Below the pieces are notes generated by a model. It searched no databases, was not told the DNA's origin, and was given only the letters and a program-made list of their open reading frames with translations. This document shows positions 44,817 through 56,493 of a stretch of 64,000 nucleotides of DNA, one piece after another; position 1 is the first letter of the stretch; each line of letters starts with the position of its first letter. The stretch is from the NCBI GenBank assembly GCA_963555705.1, contig OY743181.1, positions 23,440,513 to 23,504,512 of the forward strand, written 5' to 3'. The DNA is from Ligustrum vulgare. Taxonomy: Eukaryota > Streptophyta > Magnoliopsida > Lamiales > Oleaceae. A program made the position numbers and the translations under genes.

Positions 44817-46120
44817 TGATTAGTGCTTTTAGAGCACATATTTGATTCACTTATTGTTGTGTTTTGTTGCTTGTTCCTTGTCATTAAACTCTCATTTAAC
44901 GTGCTTTCGTGTATTTCATTGGGTAGGACCACAAAGAGAGAGAGAGAAAAACTGAAAAATGGTCAAAAAGTGCTAAAAGTCAAAAACTAGGGATCAGAGC
45001 AGGAAATTATTTACGGCCATTAGAAAGTCATTCACTGTCGTAAGTCATTGTCAAAGAGAAAAAATTTCAGAGGACAAGTTACGTCCGTAACTCCTTTATT
45101 CACTGTCATAACTGTTGCGCAGAATATTTTCCTAATCTGATTTGGGATCTATCTTTGGCAACTCTTTATGGGACTATTAGGGTACAATTTGAAGGTATAA
45201 AAAAGGAGAAAAACAAGAACAAAAGGAGGCTGAAAAATATTAGGTTTAAGAGAGTTTTCTTGGAGCTTTGGGAACAAGAACGAATTCAACAATAAGGTGA
45301 AAACAAGAGTGAAAATTATGGTTCTCCATGACTATGCTCGGCTAAGCCTCTCTATCTAGTTCGAAGGGGATGTTGTATTTTATATCGCTACTTTATCACT
45401 TTTCCCAAACTTGTAATGTAGTTTCTAATTTCTATGATTTGCTTGTTGGATTTTTATGAACTTTTCAATTCAATCGATGTAATAATTTATTTGATCATGG
45501 CCTTATCTTATATTTTGTTGTGTTGATATGTGCTAGATTGAATGATTTGATCCATAATTGTCTCGTTGTTCAATTCAAAGTAGCAGTTGGGAATATTGTG
45601 TTTCTAATGAAAATCCAACCTAGGTTAACCAATACAAGCTTGTGTGATTTGTAATCTAGTTTATCCTATTTCATCTAAAAAATCATCTAGTTATTGCATT
45701 AAACATAAAGAACCTATTTTAGGTTGTCCAATAGCTAAGGTCTAGTTAGAGAGCTTATTCTAACTAAATACAAGAACTGGAGTAGTTAGAGCTTGTTAAC
45801 TACTTACAGATGATTAATCAAGAAATAGAATATATACATGTTTCTTGGAAGGTGATGACAATTGCGAAAGAATACAACCAAACCTAAGAACTAGGATTCC
45901 TTAACATTTGATTTTTTTCAACAAAATTTAAATACTTTGCTTTATTATTCAAGTCATTTAAAAATATTTCAAACTCAAAACCCCCTATTGGTTCTAATTA
46001 TTATTAACACTACTTTAGTTTTTGTTCCTCGTCGGATCGACTCTTGCTTCCATTACTACATTCTTAGTAATAGTAAACAAGGAATTTGAATTAAATTTTG
46101 GTGCATCACGACACGCATCA
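44817..46120 (+). repeat. Solo LTR of another gypsy-like family
   Basis: 1304 bp starting TGATTAGTGC and ending GACACGCATCA. The flanks AAGTC (44812-44816) and AAATC (46121-46125) look like a 5-bp duplication with one change. No internal sequence or second LTR is adjacent, so it is a solo LTR left by recombination. It carries two pairs of TTACGGCC-type motifs at 45011-45111 and a TATA box (TATAAAAAA) at 45196. Confidence 0.82.
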
Positions 46121-46190
46121 AAATCTAAACTAAAGTAAGATCTAATTGATATCGATATCAATTAACAGTCCCCGGCAACGGCACCAAAAA

Positions 46191-47713
46191 CGTATTCACT
46201 TTATTTTACAATGCAAAATATACCCACAAGTGTACAAATCGTGAAATTAATAAAGTGGAAAAACGAGTCTGGATTATCATCCCATGAAGACTGTTATTAA
46301 GTATCAAAATATTTTAGTTCTTATTCCTATTTGAACAGATGAATTTTGTTTAATGTTTTAAACTAAAACTAAGAAAATTAACTAAAGAATTAAAATTGCG
46401 AAATTATTTTGTTTTTAAAAATGATTGTAAAGTAGTTGGGATTCACAATTTCACATAACCAATTAAATTAGCTCCAAATCCAGTTTTATTTCCTAAATAT
46501 GCATTTGGTCGAATTCACTAATGTATATTGAAATTTATCTCTCGAGTTTAAATCAATTTTACCTAAATAAGTCAATCATGTATCTCTACAGATATTCCTT
46601 ATCTAGATGCAATAAATACAAGAATTCACACACGACCTCGATAATAACAAAAGTATATATCCATCTCTTATCCAATTTCTGAATTTATTATATTGATCCA
46701 AGTTATTAACTCAACTCTCAGATTATGAAAATAACTCGTTAAATCATGAATTAGTGGCCAATTAATTCACGCATTAAACACAATAATAAATCAACACATG
46801 CAGCGAAAAACTAAAACAATAGAATTTGGAACTAAAATAATATAACTAGGCTACGTCATTCATCCCAACATGAAGTTTAGTTACATATCGTGAATAAAAA
46901 ACTAAAACAATAAATAATAGCGTTCATTGAAAATAACATAAGAAAATGGAAAGCTTGCACCAAGTATTGATTCTTCACGTGATCTTCAACTCTCACCCTT
47001 GCTTTGCTTTGATCTCCCAAGAATTTGACGTGAAAAACTCAATTGTATGATGTTCTTAGGTGAAGCAAAGGTCTAGATTTCATGCCTCATATGTTGTATA
47101 TATAAGTCAGGAAAAACTAGGTGAAAGAAGGAGAAAAAATGTTGAAAATCACGCAAAAGCCAAGAATTATGGTCCAACCTGAAGCCTATGCGGGCTTGTA
47201 GGCTAAAATCCCGAGGGCTCGCAGGAAAAATATTTCGGTTCTGACCATTCAATGGGAAGTCTTGCAGGCTCACAGGCTAAACATGTGCGGCCGCACAGTT
47301 ATAGCTTTTAATGCAAATTTCAATTTTAAGTATGTATAAGTTTGTCCTCCTCTTTTATTTGCACCTTAAGTCCTCCACTTTCAATTTGAAAATTTGGATC
47401 CCCAAGCTTCTAAATCTTCTATATTAGCTCATTCTAACTCTCAACTTCTTCAATTAGGTTCTCCAACTCTTGATTTCTTAAATTTAACACCATTTATCTT
47501 TCCTAGTGGACGTAATTAACCTCTTAATTGTTCAATTTAGCTCCAAAAGTCATCCAGTTGTGAATTATTTTCATCAATTTCTTCATTCTTCATCATTTTG
47601 GGATATTTTCTGAAATGTAAACAATTAAACACAATTAAATAGCATTTATTCTAAAACGAAAATAAAAAATTCTAATTTTGACATATAAATAAATGTATAA
47701 AATACACTTATCA
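46191..47713 (-). repeat. 5' LTR of gypsy B2
   Basis: About 1.52 kb. The minus-strand start TGATAAGTGTATTTTATACA is shared with B1. It carries the same GC-rich word cluster (47186-47295) and a TATATATA-type box near 47096-47103 as the 3' copy. The inner end is adjacent to the primer-site region. Confidence 0.85.
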
Positions 47714-48504
47714 ATCATGAACAATATATGTTTTGCTATTTTCCATCAGTTTTTCGTTTGCTTATTCAAGAAGGGAAAGCATATTAGATCAAACGTTGAT
47801 ACTAAGCAAAGCTAAAGTGTTCAAGAATTATGCATTTGTATTTATTTTATGACAAAGTTCATCACTGTCAACCAATTGACGGGTTACCAGAAAGGACCAA
47901 ATATTTTAAATTCTACTATCAGTTGGTCAAATATTATGACACTACTATTTAAAACCAAATTATAAACAATTTTTTCGGTTTATATTCAAATTACTGTGTG
48001 GAGAATTATTAATCAGACTTCTGATAATTGCTGATAAAGATTATTCTCAATTGCATTCATTCTGCCACATAATTAGAGCATCATCCAAATCGAAATTGTA
48101 ACAGTTCAATGTTAGGTTTCATAGTTTGGCATGCGACTGCCTTTGCAATTAGATAAAAACTGCGTAGAATTTGATTTCGAAAAGCAGTTAGTGGGCTTTC
48201 CATATTGAAGATATGCTTTTTCCTAATCCAATTTGAAGCTATTGAGACTTGAGGCATTGAGTTCATTGCCACCCGTTTATTCCAAGTGTGATATGCAAAT
48301 TTTCATATTTTGATGATATTTGAATAACTGAAACATACGTAACCATACGAAGTTATCCACTATGGGAAGTATCGCTCCGCAAAAATAAAAAAAATAAAAA
48401 TTAATAAAAATTAAAAAAATAAAAAAAAATTCTATATTTAAGCTATAACCAGTACTACTAAAGACTTGCAGACAACTACTAGACCCCCGAAGCATGGTAT
48501 TGTA
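47714..48504. other. Intergenic sequence
   Basis: AT-rich, with no recognisable gene or repeat. The open frame 48081-48272 has no known domain. Confidence 0.5.
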
Positions 48505-49492
48505 GACGGAGAAAAAGTTTCTGGTACACCATGTATACCGAGCACTCGGTACAACATTCATACAATTTTCAACATGTGGTAAGTGAGACATATAAATTAA
48601 AACAAATAAGAATTTCATTTTTATCCATCTTTTCAGTCTGTGAACTGTCGTTTATTCCATTAACTTGAGAATTAATTTTTCAATATGTTAATGGTCCGCT
48701 GCCACCAATATTTTTACCATTCCTTCATTTTTCAATTCCATGTGTGCCGCTGCTAATTTTTTTCACATTTTTGTTCCGCACCAATTTTCCCCTTTTCTCA
48801 ATTCTTTGTTCCCACTTCAAATTCTTCATAATTACTCTCATTTCCTTTTTGATTTCTTCTTCTAAGGTTTATTCATTTTGGTTATAAGGCATTAGTTCCA
48901 AGGTGTATTCATTTTAGTTTTAGTATTAACATTTAAATAGTATCTGCCCTTGATTTTTAGATCACTTGCTAAATTTGCAGCATGTTGGAGTCTCAAAGTG
49001 ACTAATTAGCAACACCAAGTGCCAATTTGGTTCGCTCGACTTAATGGGGACGTTAAATGTGTATTTGGTTAGCTAAATTCAATTTTTTTTCCTCAACGAG
49101 AAGGAAGATATTCTTAAAGTTTACAAACAGTAAATTTTATTTGTATAACAACACAATGATTAAAAAAAGAATTTTAAAAAGAAAAGAAAAAGATGAGAAA
49201 TCATGAAAAGTGGGTTCCTGTGGAACAAAAATGAGAAATAGAATTAGCAATGGCGCACGTGGAATTGAAAAATGAAAGGATGGCAAAAAGATTGGTGGCT
49301 ACTGATCCATTAACCTATTGAAGAATTAATTCTCAAGTCAATGGAGTAAACGGAAGTTCATAAACAGAAAGATGGATGAAAATGAAATTCTTATTTGTTT
49401 TAATTTATATGTCCCACTCGCCACATGTTAGAAATTGTATGGACGTCGTACCGAGTGCTCGGTACACACGGTGTACCAGAATTTTTTTCGCA
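48505..49492. mobile_element. Foldback (long inverted-repeat) element
   Basis: Left arm about 48505-48790 and right arm about 49215-49492 are reverse complements. Each carries a palindrome near its outer end (GTACCGAGTGCTCGGTAC in the right arm, GGTACACC-type words beside it). The centre has no supported gene. Long arms and no coding capacity suggest a non-autonomous foldback or MULE-type element. The exact ends and duplication are not clear. The paired open frames on opposite strands (48277-48618 and 49376-49582) are translations of the two arms. Confidence 0.75.
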
Positions 49493-49570
49493 TACTTCAC
49501 CAGCATTTATTCTGGTACTAACCAAATTGCAGATAAAAAATATATAGAAATTAAGGTTGCTGATTCACAT

Positions 49571-50189
49571 TGTTTCGCATGAGAAAGTCGCTAACAATTA
49601 AAAGAAGATTCAGATAATGTGTAAGGAACAACAACCCCTCGAGACAAAGTCCCAACGAAGGGTGTTTATTTACCAAGAATACAACGAAAGCAAAACGCCT
49701 CCAAGGGGCACAAGCACACAAAGTAAACAAAAGTTTACAAGGAAATTGAAATGAAAATAAATTACATAATTCTCTATTTGAGAGTTGATTGATCGGTCCT
49801 CTGAACATCTAAATTTCTACTATATATACAAATTGAATATAAACTAGTTATAACTGCCTTATATTATTTGAGTCTCTGATTTACCGCTTCAATTTGTAAT
49901 TTGGATGAGATAATCGTGGCTCATCATGTTGCATAACTAACGCTCACTTGTGTAACTGCTACCCACTACTTTGCACTAAGTGACTTCTATGATCTTCTCC
50001 AACTGCTCATAATGACTAACTACAATGTGAAATGAGTTGTAAGAATTGTTCATATATCCTTATCTGGCTCGATAATCCAATCGCCCTATCGCCTAAGCAT
50101 TCTGATAATCGCCCTTTCATCTATGATGGGCTATCATGTTTAGGGTATTTATGCTGAGCCTTCAAATTGGGTATTTTTATGTGTCAACA
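49571..50189 (-). repeat. 3' LTR of gypsy D
   Basis: 619 bp. On the minus strand it starts TGTTGACACATAAAAATACCC and ends GCGAAACA. The first 250 bp (plus strand 49571-49815) match 58438-58685. The open frame 49551-49808 is LTR sequence. Confidence 0.82.
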
Positions 50190-50656
50190 ATTACCCCCTA
50201 ATATGACCAGATTAATATCAATTATTAATCTTGTGTCATATTCATGCATATTGCTTTTTGTGGAATTGTTAAATAGAATAGAACTTTTGGTATTTTGATT
50301 TTTCTCCTTTCCAAGATTTTGAACTTCAATTTCGGTTACTATGCATGTATATGGCCATTCGCATCCCATCTCTTCACCTTCCATCCCTCTATAAAGTTGC
50401 GTATTTGTTACATATTCGTCACCTAATTCTTTGGCCTGCCTGCTGGGTTAATGTACTTCAACCATAATCGTTTTGTCCTCTTGTGAACTCACGCATTTCA
50501 ATAACACATCATCTGAGCATTTCTTGTATAGCTCTTCATATATCAGTATGAAATTTAATGAGCGCAACTTCGTTTTCCTATCACCTTCTTTGTTAGGTTA
50601 TTTGTAGACATTTCCTCCTCTAAGCAATCTACCTTGTTGACTACTTGGCCAATATT
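50190..50656 (-). other. 3' untranslated part of gypsy D
   Basis: Sequence between the protease remnant and the 3' LTR, including the purine tract (plus strand TTACCCCCTAATATG). No supported gene. Confidence 0.6.
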
Positions 50657-51500
50657 CTACTCCAACTCGAGCATTGCTAACCTGTTCATGAACATCATTA
50701 TTGTTGTTTCCTCTCCTGTCTTTGCTCTACACTCCTTATTGAAAGCCACCAGTTTGGTTTTGAAGGCTTGAATATCGGCCAGGTTTTGATTGAACATTTC
50801 AGTAAGTGCATCTACTGAACCTCTCCACAGAGTTTGCTTCTGCGACAAAAGCATGTTGTCTGCTTGCACGACTTCTGCTTCTCGTTTATCGTTCCAAAAA
50901 ACTAGGCATTGGTGGAGTGATGAAGTTATGCAACGACTCCCATAAATCCAATCTCTTCCTAATAGCACATTGTAGCTGCTAGGACCATCTATCAAAAAGA
51001 AGACATTAGTCCTAGTAGTTGTCCCGAAAATTATGTCTAAAGGCATCACCCATTTAGTTGAAGTCGCTCCTCCATTGAAGCTTTTTAGTATAACCTCTAT
51101 TGGAATCATGTCGCTTTCTGTTTTTGGAAAATTTCTCATCATCCTAGAAGGGATGGTATTATAGCTGCTCCATTATCTATAACTAGTTTAGCCACGGGGT
51201 ATGCCGTTAACTAAGGCCTTTACATATAACGGTCTCAGGTGTTTTGTTAACTTCATGGTTGGCCTCTTAAAGATGAGCTTCCCAGCTGCATCTATTTCCA
51301 CTTCTTGCTCCTTATCCTCTATTGAATCAACTTCTCGTGTCAAATCAATTTGTAATGTTTCATTCGGAATCCCTGTATCTTGGACTTTCTTTTTACTTTC
51401 CTTTCTCAATTCTTCATCTGTTAACCAACCTGTAAAGGGAGGTAAAATCCTAGGAGGTGATCCTTAATTCTTAGAACGTGTAATCCTTACTTTCCTTTTT
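50657..51500 (-). pseudogene. gypsy D protease region
   Basis: Minus-strand frames at 51409-51188 and 51142-50657 encode a Tat-type retropepsin. KHLRPLYVKALVNGIPRG leads to a decayed LVIDNGA-like active-site region across the break, then MIPIEVILKSFNGGATSTKW and SYNVLLGRDWI followed by SSLHQCLVFWND. The frames change at about 51150, in the active-site region. The C-terminal tail (about 50850-50657) forms a probable helix rich in charged residues. Inactive remnant. Confidence 0.8.
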
Positions 51501-51589
51501 TGGCATTCTATGTAACACATAAAAGTCAAAAGAACACCCAGATAAGTATCCCAATAGATCTACTTCACGAACGCCCTCCTGAAGCAATT

Positions 51590-53064
51590 GTTTCAATAAA
51601 GTGTTGTACGATACTCCTCTTTTACTTCTCTCTCTACTTCTAGGTTTATTTCTTCTTCAATATCAGTCATGCAGTCATCCTCCTCTTCCTCATTATACAC
51701 TTCCTGGGACGTTTGACCTTTCTCATACTCCAGCATGCATGCTTCCTCCTCATTATCTTCCCTTTCTTCTTCATCATTTTCCTTATCTTTAAGCTCATTG
51801 GCTAGCATGTAATTATTAGCCATAACTGGAGGTAAAGTACAGAATTGAATGCAGAGGGGTCACCCTGGATCTTCCCCATCTTCATCTTTTTTGCTACTTT
51901 GAACTTCACTTTCCAGAAGAACTTTCTAATGATTTCTCCATTGACTCTCCCATACTAGCTTCCTTACTATCATTGAGAACATTCTTGTTAGCCACCTTAA
52001 GTAATTTAGGTACTTTAGGATGTGATGATACATGCTGCTGTCTCATCATTCTCCCATAATTCCTCTAAAAATGCCTTTGTTGCATCTTGGTCATCTCATT
52101 AAAAGGCACAACCCTTCCTACATTATACTAGAACAAATGCCATATGTTTGGATGACGAGGTTGAGGTCTGAATGTTCTTTCTCTATTCATCGGCCTGAAC
52201 TACCTTTCAAAAGGTGATTTTCTATAGAGCGACATACTCCGTCATTTTTCGGGCTAGAAATTAGGAACAATATTAGGATGATTGTAATGCCCCCATGTTC
52301 CTACTTTTTCCACATGCTCGCTTACTTTCCCTTTGCATCTAGCACACAAGACGCATTCATCTTTTCTAGGTTCCTTTCCTTCGAGTCATTCAAAAACACT
52401 AGGATGAGACTCAGAATCTTCCTTCCCGTCATCTATGACCAATTTGGATTATGGTAACCATTTTTCAAATCCAGTTGCCATCATATTTACCCCAAGTGGT
52501 TGTGATAAAAGATTTTCATCCAATGCCATTTTCTTTTTGGCTACAAAAGTGATTCACCCAGACTCGATAGCATCCTGTAACACATGGCGGGAAATCAGGA
52601 AATTATTAGTCATATGTGACCATGCATTGTGTCATTTACAATATTTCTTACCCTTGATTTGTTCAGGATTTGGCAATTTATGCTTATCGCTCAACTTTAT
52701 TTACTTATCCTTATATGGTTTGTCAAATATAAGGTCAGCTTTAGTTACATCAAATGAAAACACCCTAGCCCTTTTATTTTTATCCCCTACAAGCTCATTC
52801 TTAACCATTGTATTTAATTCAGCCGCTAAAGAGCAAACATATGCATCTCCCTAATCAATTCGACTAAACATACTTCAGTCTGGTCATAATATTCATCATC
52901 AACAAGGTGAACGTCAAAATTCGGGTCTCTATAGTAAGTCCCTTTACTGGAAGTTTTCATTTCTTTTTATTCTCTTAATAAATGTTCATATCTAATCACA
53001 TTAGCACTCAACTGAAAGAGGTCATGAAATTCCTTGCCCTGGAATTTCTTTTTAAATCGAAACT
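51590..53064 (-). pseudogene. gypsy D gag, C-terminal part
   Basis: Minus-strand pieces resemble Tat-lineage Gag in order: GKEFHDLFQLSANVIRYEHL (near 53030), KYCKWHNAWSHMTNNFLIS (near 52640), LGVNMMATGFEKWLP (near 52470) and an acidic stretch (EEEREDNEEE, 51823-51593). Many stops. It joins the part at 57352-58235 once gypsy E is removed. Confidence 0.72.
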
Positions 53065-53924
53065 TGATGTGATGTGAAGTAGGCATCAAAGGGAGAAGTC
53101 AAGCTATCAGTAATATAACAGTGACCTAAGTGAAAAATGGAGTAAGTTGCATGTTGGGGTTGAGCCGAGAAGATGAACGGATCAAGCCGAACCGAAGTAT
53201 CAAAGTTTGAGGTCCAAAACGAAGCTTACGGCCGTAATGCTCCAAAGTCACGGCCGTAAAGATGTATCAAGTCAAAACGAAGAATTGAGAAGTTTTCATA
53301 CTTACGGCCGTAAATCATATTGTCACGGCCGTAACATTTTCATGGGTGAAATTGAAGATTTCCAACAAAACAAGACTTACAACCGTAAGTCAAGGAGTTA
53401 ATACCGTAACCCTTAAGCCGCAAGCTGACTACGGCCGTAAATGATTTCTTCACGGCGTAACTGCAATTGTCCCGAATTTTCACAATTTTTATTTAATTTC
53501 TGTTTTTAGTTTATTATTTCCATAATTTAGGGTCCATTAGTGGCTAAACCTAGTTTATTTCAATTTTTACTTTATATTAGCAATTTCATTCATTGTAAAA
53601 GATAGTTTTGAGGATTATTGAATTAAATTGAGAGAGTTTTCTCCATTGAAACGTTGAGGAGTCCCTTTTTTTAACTTATCAAAGATTGAATCTTTGTGGT
53701 GTTCACCCACAAACTTATCAAGGAATTAGGCAATCCTTGTGGCGTTCACCAATTCTAGTTCTTTTCTCTGCATCGTCAATTTTTGCGTCGTGAGGTTTTG
53801 TTTGGAATCCTATCGTCTAATTTTTATTGTTTTCATGCTTAATATGATTTAGATCTTTCCTAGGTTATTGTTTGTGTTTATTCCACTTCTGTTTTCTTCA
53901 AGATTCCGGAGCAGGATCGTGTCA
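53065..53924 (+). repeat. 5' LTR of gypsy E
   Basis: 860 bp, TGATGTGATG...CGTGTCA. It contains four pairs of CG-rich palindromes based on TTACGGCCGTAA at 53226-53460. No strong TATA box; CTTTATATTAG near 53570 is the best candidate. Confidence 0.9.
53226..53460 (+). promoter_or_regulatory. Four pairs of TTACGGCCGTAA-type palindromes
   Basis: Sites start at 53226, 53248, 53302, 53323, 53377, 53398, 53429 and 53450. Within each pair the partners are 21 or 22 bp apart, about two helical turns. The first partner reads TTACGGCCGTAA or a close variant and the second usually TCACGGCCGTAA. The same pair design is in the solo LTR at 45011-45111. Function as an upstream activating or host-protein binding array is inferred. 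Confidence 0.65.
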
Positions 53925-53926
53925 GG

Positions 53927-53938
53927 TGGTATCAGAAC
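53927..53938 (+). other. Primer-binding site of gypsy E
   Basis: TGGTATCAGAAC lies two bases after the 5' LTR, a Met-tRNA type site with one change. Confidence 0.8.
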
Positions 53939-54332
53939 TTGGATCTAATTCAGATTCTTGCCTTTTCTTGTTTTTCTTGGTTTCTTTGTGTACTTCGTGT
54001 TCTTTTTGCCAGTAAACTTTTTCAGCTTTTGAACCATAAAAAATCCTACCAAAAAAATTCAAAAGTGTTTTTCTAGTTTATTTTTTGTCCAAATCCAATT
54101 CCCTTTTTTCTTCCATAATCGTAATCAAGTTTCCTGGTAGTTAAAAAAAATCCAAAAAAATTTGCCAAAAAATCCTAAGCTTCGAGAATTTCTCAATTTT
54201 CTAATTTTTTTTTTGGTGTCTTTCATAAATTCCTTGACTGTTGATCATTGATTAGTTCTTGGGTGAAATTTAAAGGGATAAGAGTGATACATGAGCGAAA
54301 ATACACGTGAGGAAATTTTCCTGTTCTTAAAA

Positions 54333-55600
54333 ATGTCTTACAGAGAAGGATCTACGTCATCATCGTCCATGGGTAACAACAAATAGCTCAAGGGTGAGAA
54401 AAGGAAAGTTGAGCAGGGTAATGAGGTGATTGCAGCAATGCAAGTGCAAATTGAGAAGATAATGGCTCAGATGGAGAAACGAGATACAGAGCGTGATCAA
54501 CGACACCAGGCACAATCTCATGGTGGTTCTAGGGTTAGAAGAAGTCATCGAAGAGAGGTTAGTATGGATGATGAGGGAAAGGGTAGTGAGAGTGGTAGTG
54601 TATCTACTGTGACAAGTGTGCGAAGGAGGGATAGAGAAGATAGGTATGGAAGGAGGTATAATAGGGAACATCGTGATGTTAGGAGGCACCGGGAAGGTAG
54701 GAATATTGAGGATGGAGACCTTAAGAACATTAAAATGAAAATACCTGCGTTCTAAGATAGGAGTGACCCAGAGGCATACTTGGATTGGGAAAGTAAAGTT
54801 GAGCTACTGTTTGATTGTCATCATTATTTTGAGAAGAAGAAGATGAAATTGGCAGTGGTTGAGTTCACGGATTATGCAATCAGCTGGTGAGATCAATTGG
54901 TGACAAGTAGGAGAAGGAATCTTGAAAGGCTAGTGGAAACTTGGGGTGAACTGAAGACTATAATGAGGAAGCGGTTTGTGCCAACTCATTATTATAGGGA
55001 TATATATCAAAGACAGTAAGGTTTGACTCAAGGGATGAGGATGTGGAGGATTATCACAAGGACATGGAAGTGGCAATGACCAGGGCCAACGTGGTGGAAG
55101 ATCGGGAGGCTACAATGGCGAGGTTTTTGAGCGGTTGAACAGGGACATTACCAACATTATTGAGCTGCAACATTATGTGGAGCTGGAAGAAATGGTGCAC
55201 GTGGCCATGAAGGTGGAAACACAGCTGAAGCGGAAGGGAGCAGCAAGGCAACCTTCGGGTTCATATCCAAAACAAGAAGTCAACGACGATCATGTCCCGA
55301 AAGCAAAGGAGGAGCCGACAGCTAAAGGTAAGAATATTGTTGAACCCCAACCTATTAGGGATAGAAATATCAAGTGTTTTAAATGCTTGGGTTCGGGGCA
55401 CATTGCTTCAAATTTTCGTAATAAGGGGGTTATGATTTTACGTGAAAATGGGGACATTAGTTCGGAGGATGAGTTTAAGGGGATGCCTAGATTACAAGAT
55501 GCTAGGGCAAGTAGTAGCGATGAAGAAGGGCTAAATTATGCAGTGAAGGGGTCACTTGTCAATAGGTGTGTCCTAAGCTCTAGAGCTAAGATAGATGAAA
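54333..55600 (+). pseudogene. gypsy E gag
   Basis: The ATG at 54333 opens a frame that meets TAG at 54384-54386 and continues from 54426. It shows MQVQIEKIMAQMEKRD (coiled-coil-like), an Arg/Asp/Glu-rich stretch, MKIPAF, then after a TAA the capsid domain (DPEAYLDWESKVELLFDCH, MRKRFVPTHYYRDIYQR). From 55135 to 55677 the frame shows NIIELQHYVELEEMVHVAMK and a zinc knuckle CFKCLGSGHIASNF, where Phe replaces the last Cys. The stops fit CAA, CAG or TGG codons changed by C-to-T type mutations. Structural protein, inactive here. Confidence 0.85.
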
Positions 55601-56493
55601 TTGATGAACAGAGGGATATCTTGTTTCACACCAGATGTTTAGTGGATAAAAAAAGTATGTGGAATGGTGATTGATGGGGGTAGTTGTACTCATGTGATTA
55701 GTACACTATTGGTTGAGAAACTGGGGTTGTCAAAGTTAAAACATCCTAACCCTTAAAAAATTCAATAATTGACTGAGTCGGGGAAAATTAAGGTGAACCA
55801 GCAGGTTGAGGTCAAATTTAGCATTGGGGGCTATAAGGATAAAGTCGTTTGTGATGTTGTGCCTATGGATGTTGGCCATATTTTGTTAGGAAGGCCCTGG
55901 CAACATGATAGAAGGGTGGTGCATTATGGTTTTAAGAACTAATATTCTTTTGTGAAGGGTGGGAAAAAAATTATCCTTGTTCCGTTATCTCCGAAAGAGG
56001 TTCAAGAGGATCAATTAAAAATCAAAGGTGAGTTTAAAAGAAGAAATAAGAGTGTTAAGGCCACGACCTCAGAAAAAGAAGAGGGTGTGAAAATTGAAAA
56101 CAAAAGTGTTGAGGCCACGACCTCAGAAAAAGAAGAGCTTGAGTGCAAAAAGAAAAAGGAAAGAGAGTCCACCGCCAAATTGAATTTCTTTGCACGAAGG
56201 TTGATATACAAGGATTCAAGCCTTGCATTTAACCAATCTAACACGCCCCTCCCCAATTCTATTAAATCTATTTTGCAGGTACCAAAATCAAATTCCAAGA
56301 TTATGGTTGGGCTTGAATGTGATAGCAAGAAGAAACAGTCCCGAAGGCCTAAGGAATGCACAAAGCATACGCTTGAACATCAATCCCTCAAAAGCAAGTA
56401 TAATCATGAACTCAGGGCCAACAAACACGGGAGCTACAAGAGGATTGGACCAGTTCTAGATTCGAGGTTGAATCATTTTCAAGAGAGGGGAAA
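55601..56493 (+). pseudogene. gypsy E protease and truncated tail
   Basis: After a frameshift near 55650 the retropepsin reads VIDGGSCTHVISTLLVEKLG (active-site Asp codon 55673-55675), VKFSIGGYKDKVVCDVVPMD and GHILLGRPWQHDRRV. It then meets a TAA near 55940 and resumes as FVKGGKKIILVPLSPKEVQE. A Lys/Glu-rich segment with two copies of a VKATTSEKEE-like repeat follows (55952-56506). In complete relatives reverse transcriptase would begin about here; it is missing. The polypurine tract AAGAGAGGGGAAA (56481-56493) ends the interior. Confidence 0.82.

Larger units (their letters stand above)
39526..47713 (-). mobile_element. Ty3/gypsy-type element B2, no pol
   Basis: Minus-strand relative of gypsy B1. 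The 5' LTR is 47713 down to about 46191 and starts TGATAAGTG. The primer-site region at 46190-46170 reads TTTTTGGTGCCGTTGCCGGG on the minus strand. A short coding remnant is followed by a 3 kb conserved non-coding region, a polypurine tract (AGTTTGGGGTATT at 40960-40948) and a 3' LTR truncated at 39526. Reverse transcriptase and integrase are absent. A solo LTR of another family is inserted about 50 bp from the primer site. Confidence 0.85.

Noticed and set aside
44817..46120. Solo LTR region as the leader or gag of gypsy B2
   Set aside because: TG/CA ends, a plus-strand TATA box, opposite orientation and a near-perfect 5-bp flank duplication identify a separate insertion.
48277..49582. Two similar small proteins on opposite strands (MSHLPHVENCM and MSHSPHVRNCM types), suggestive of a paired gene family
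   Set aside because: They are translations of the two arms of one inverted repeat, so the similarity is structural.
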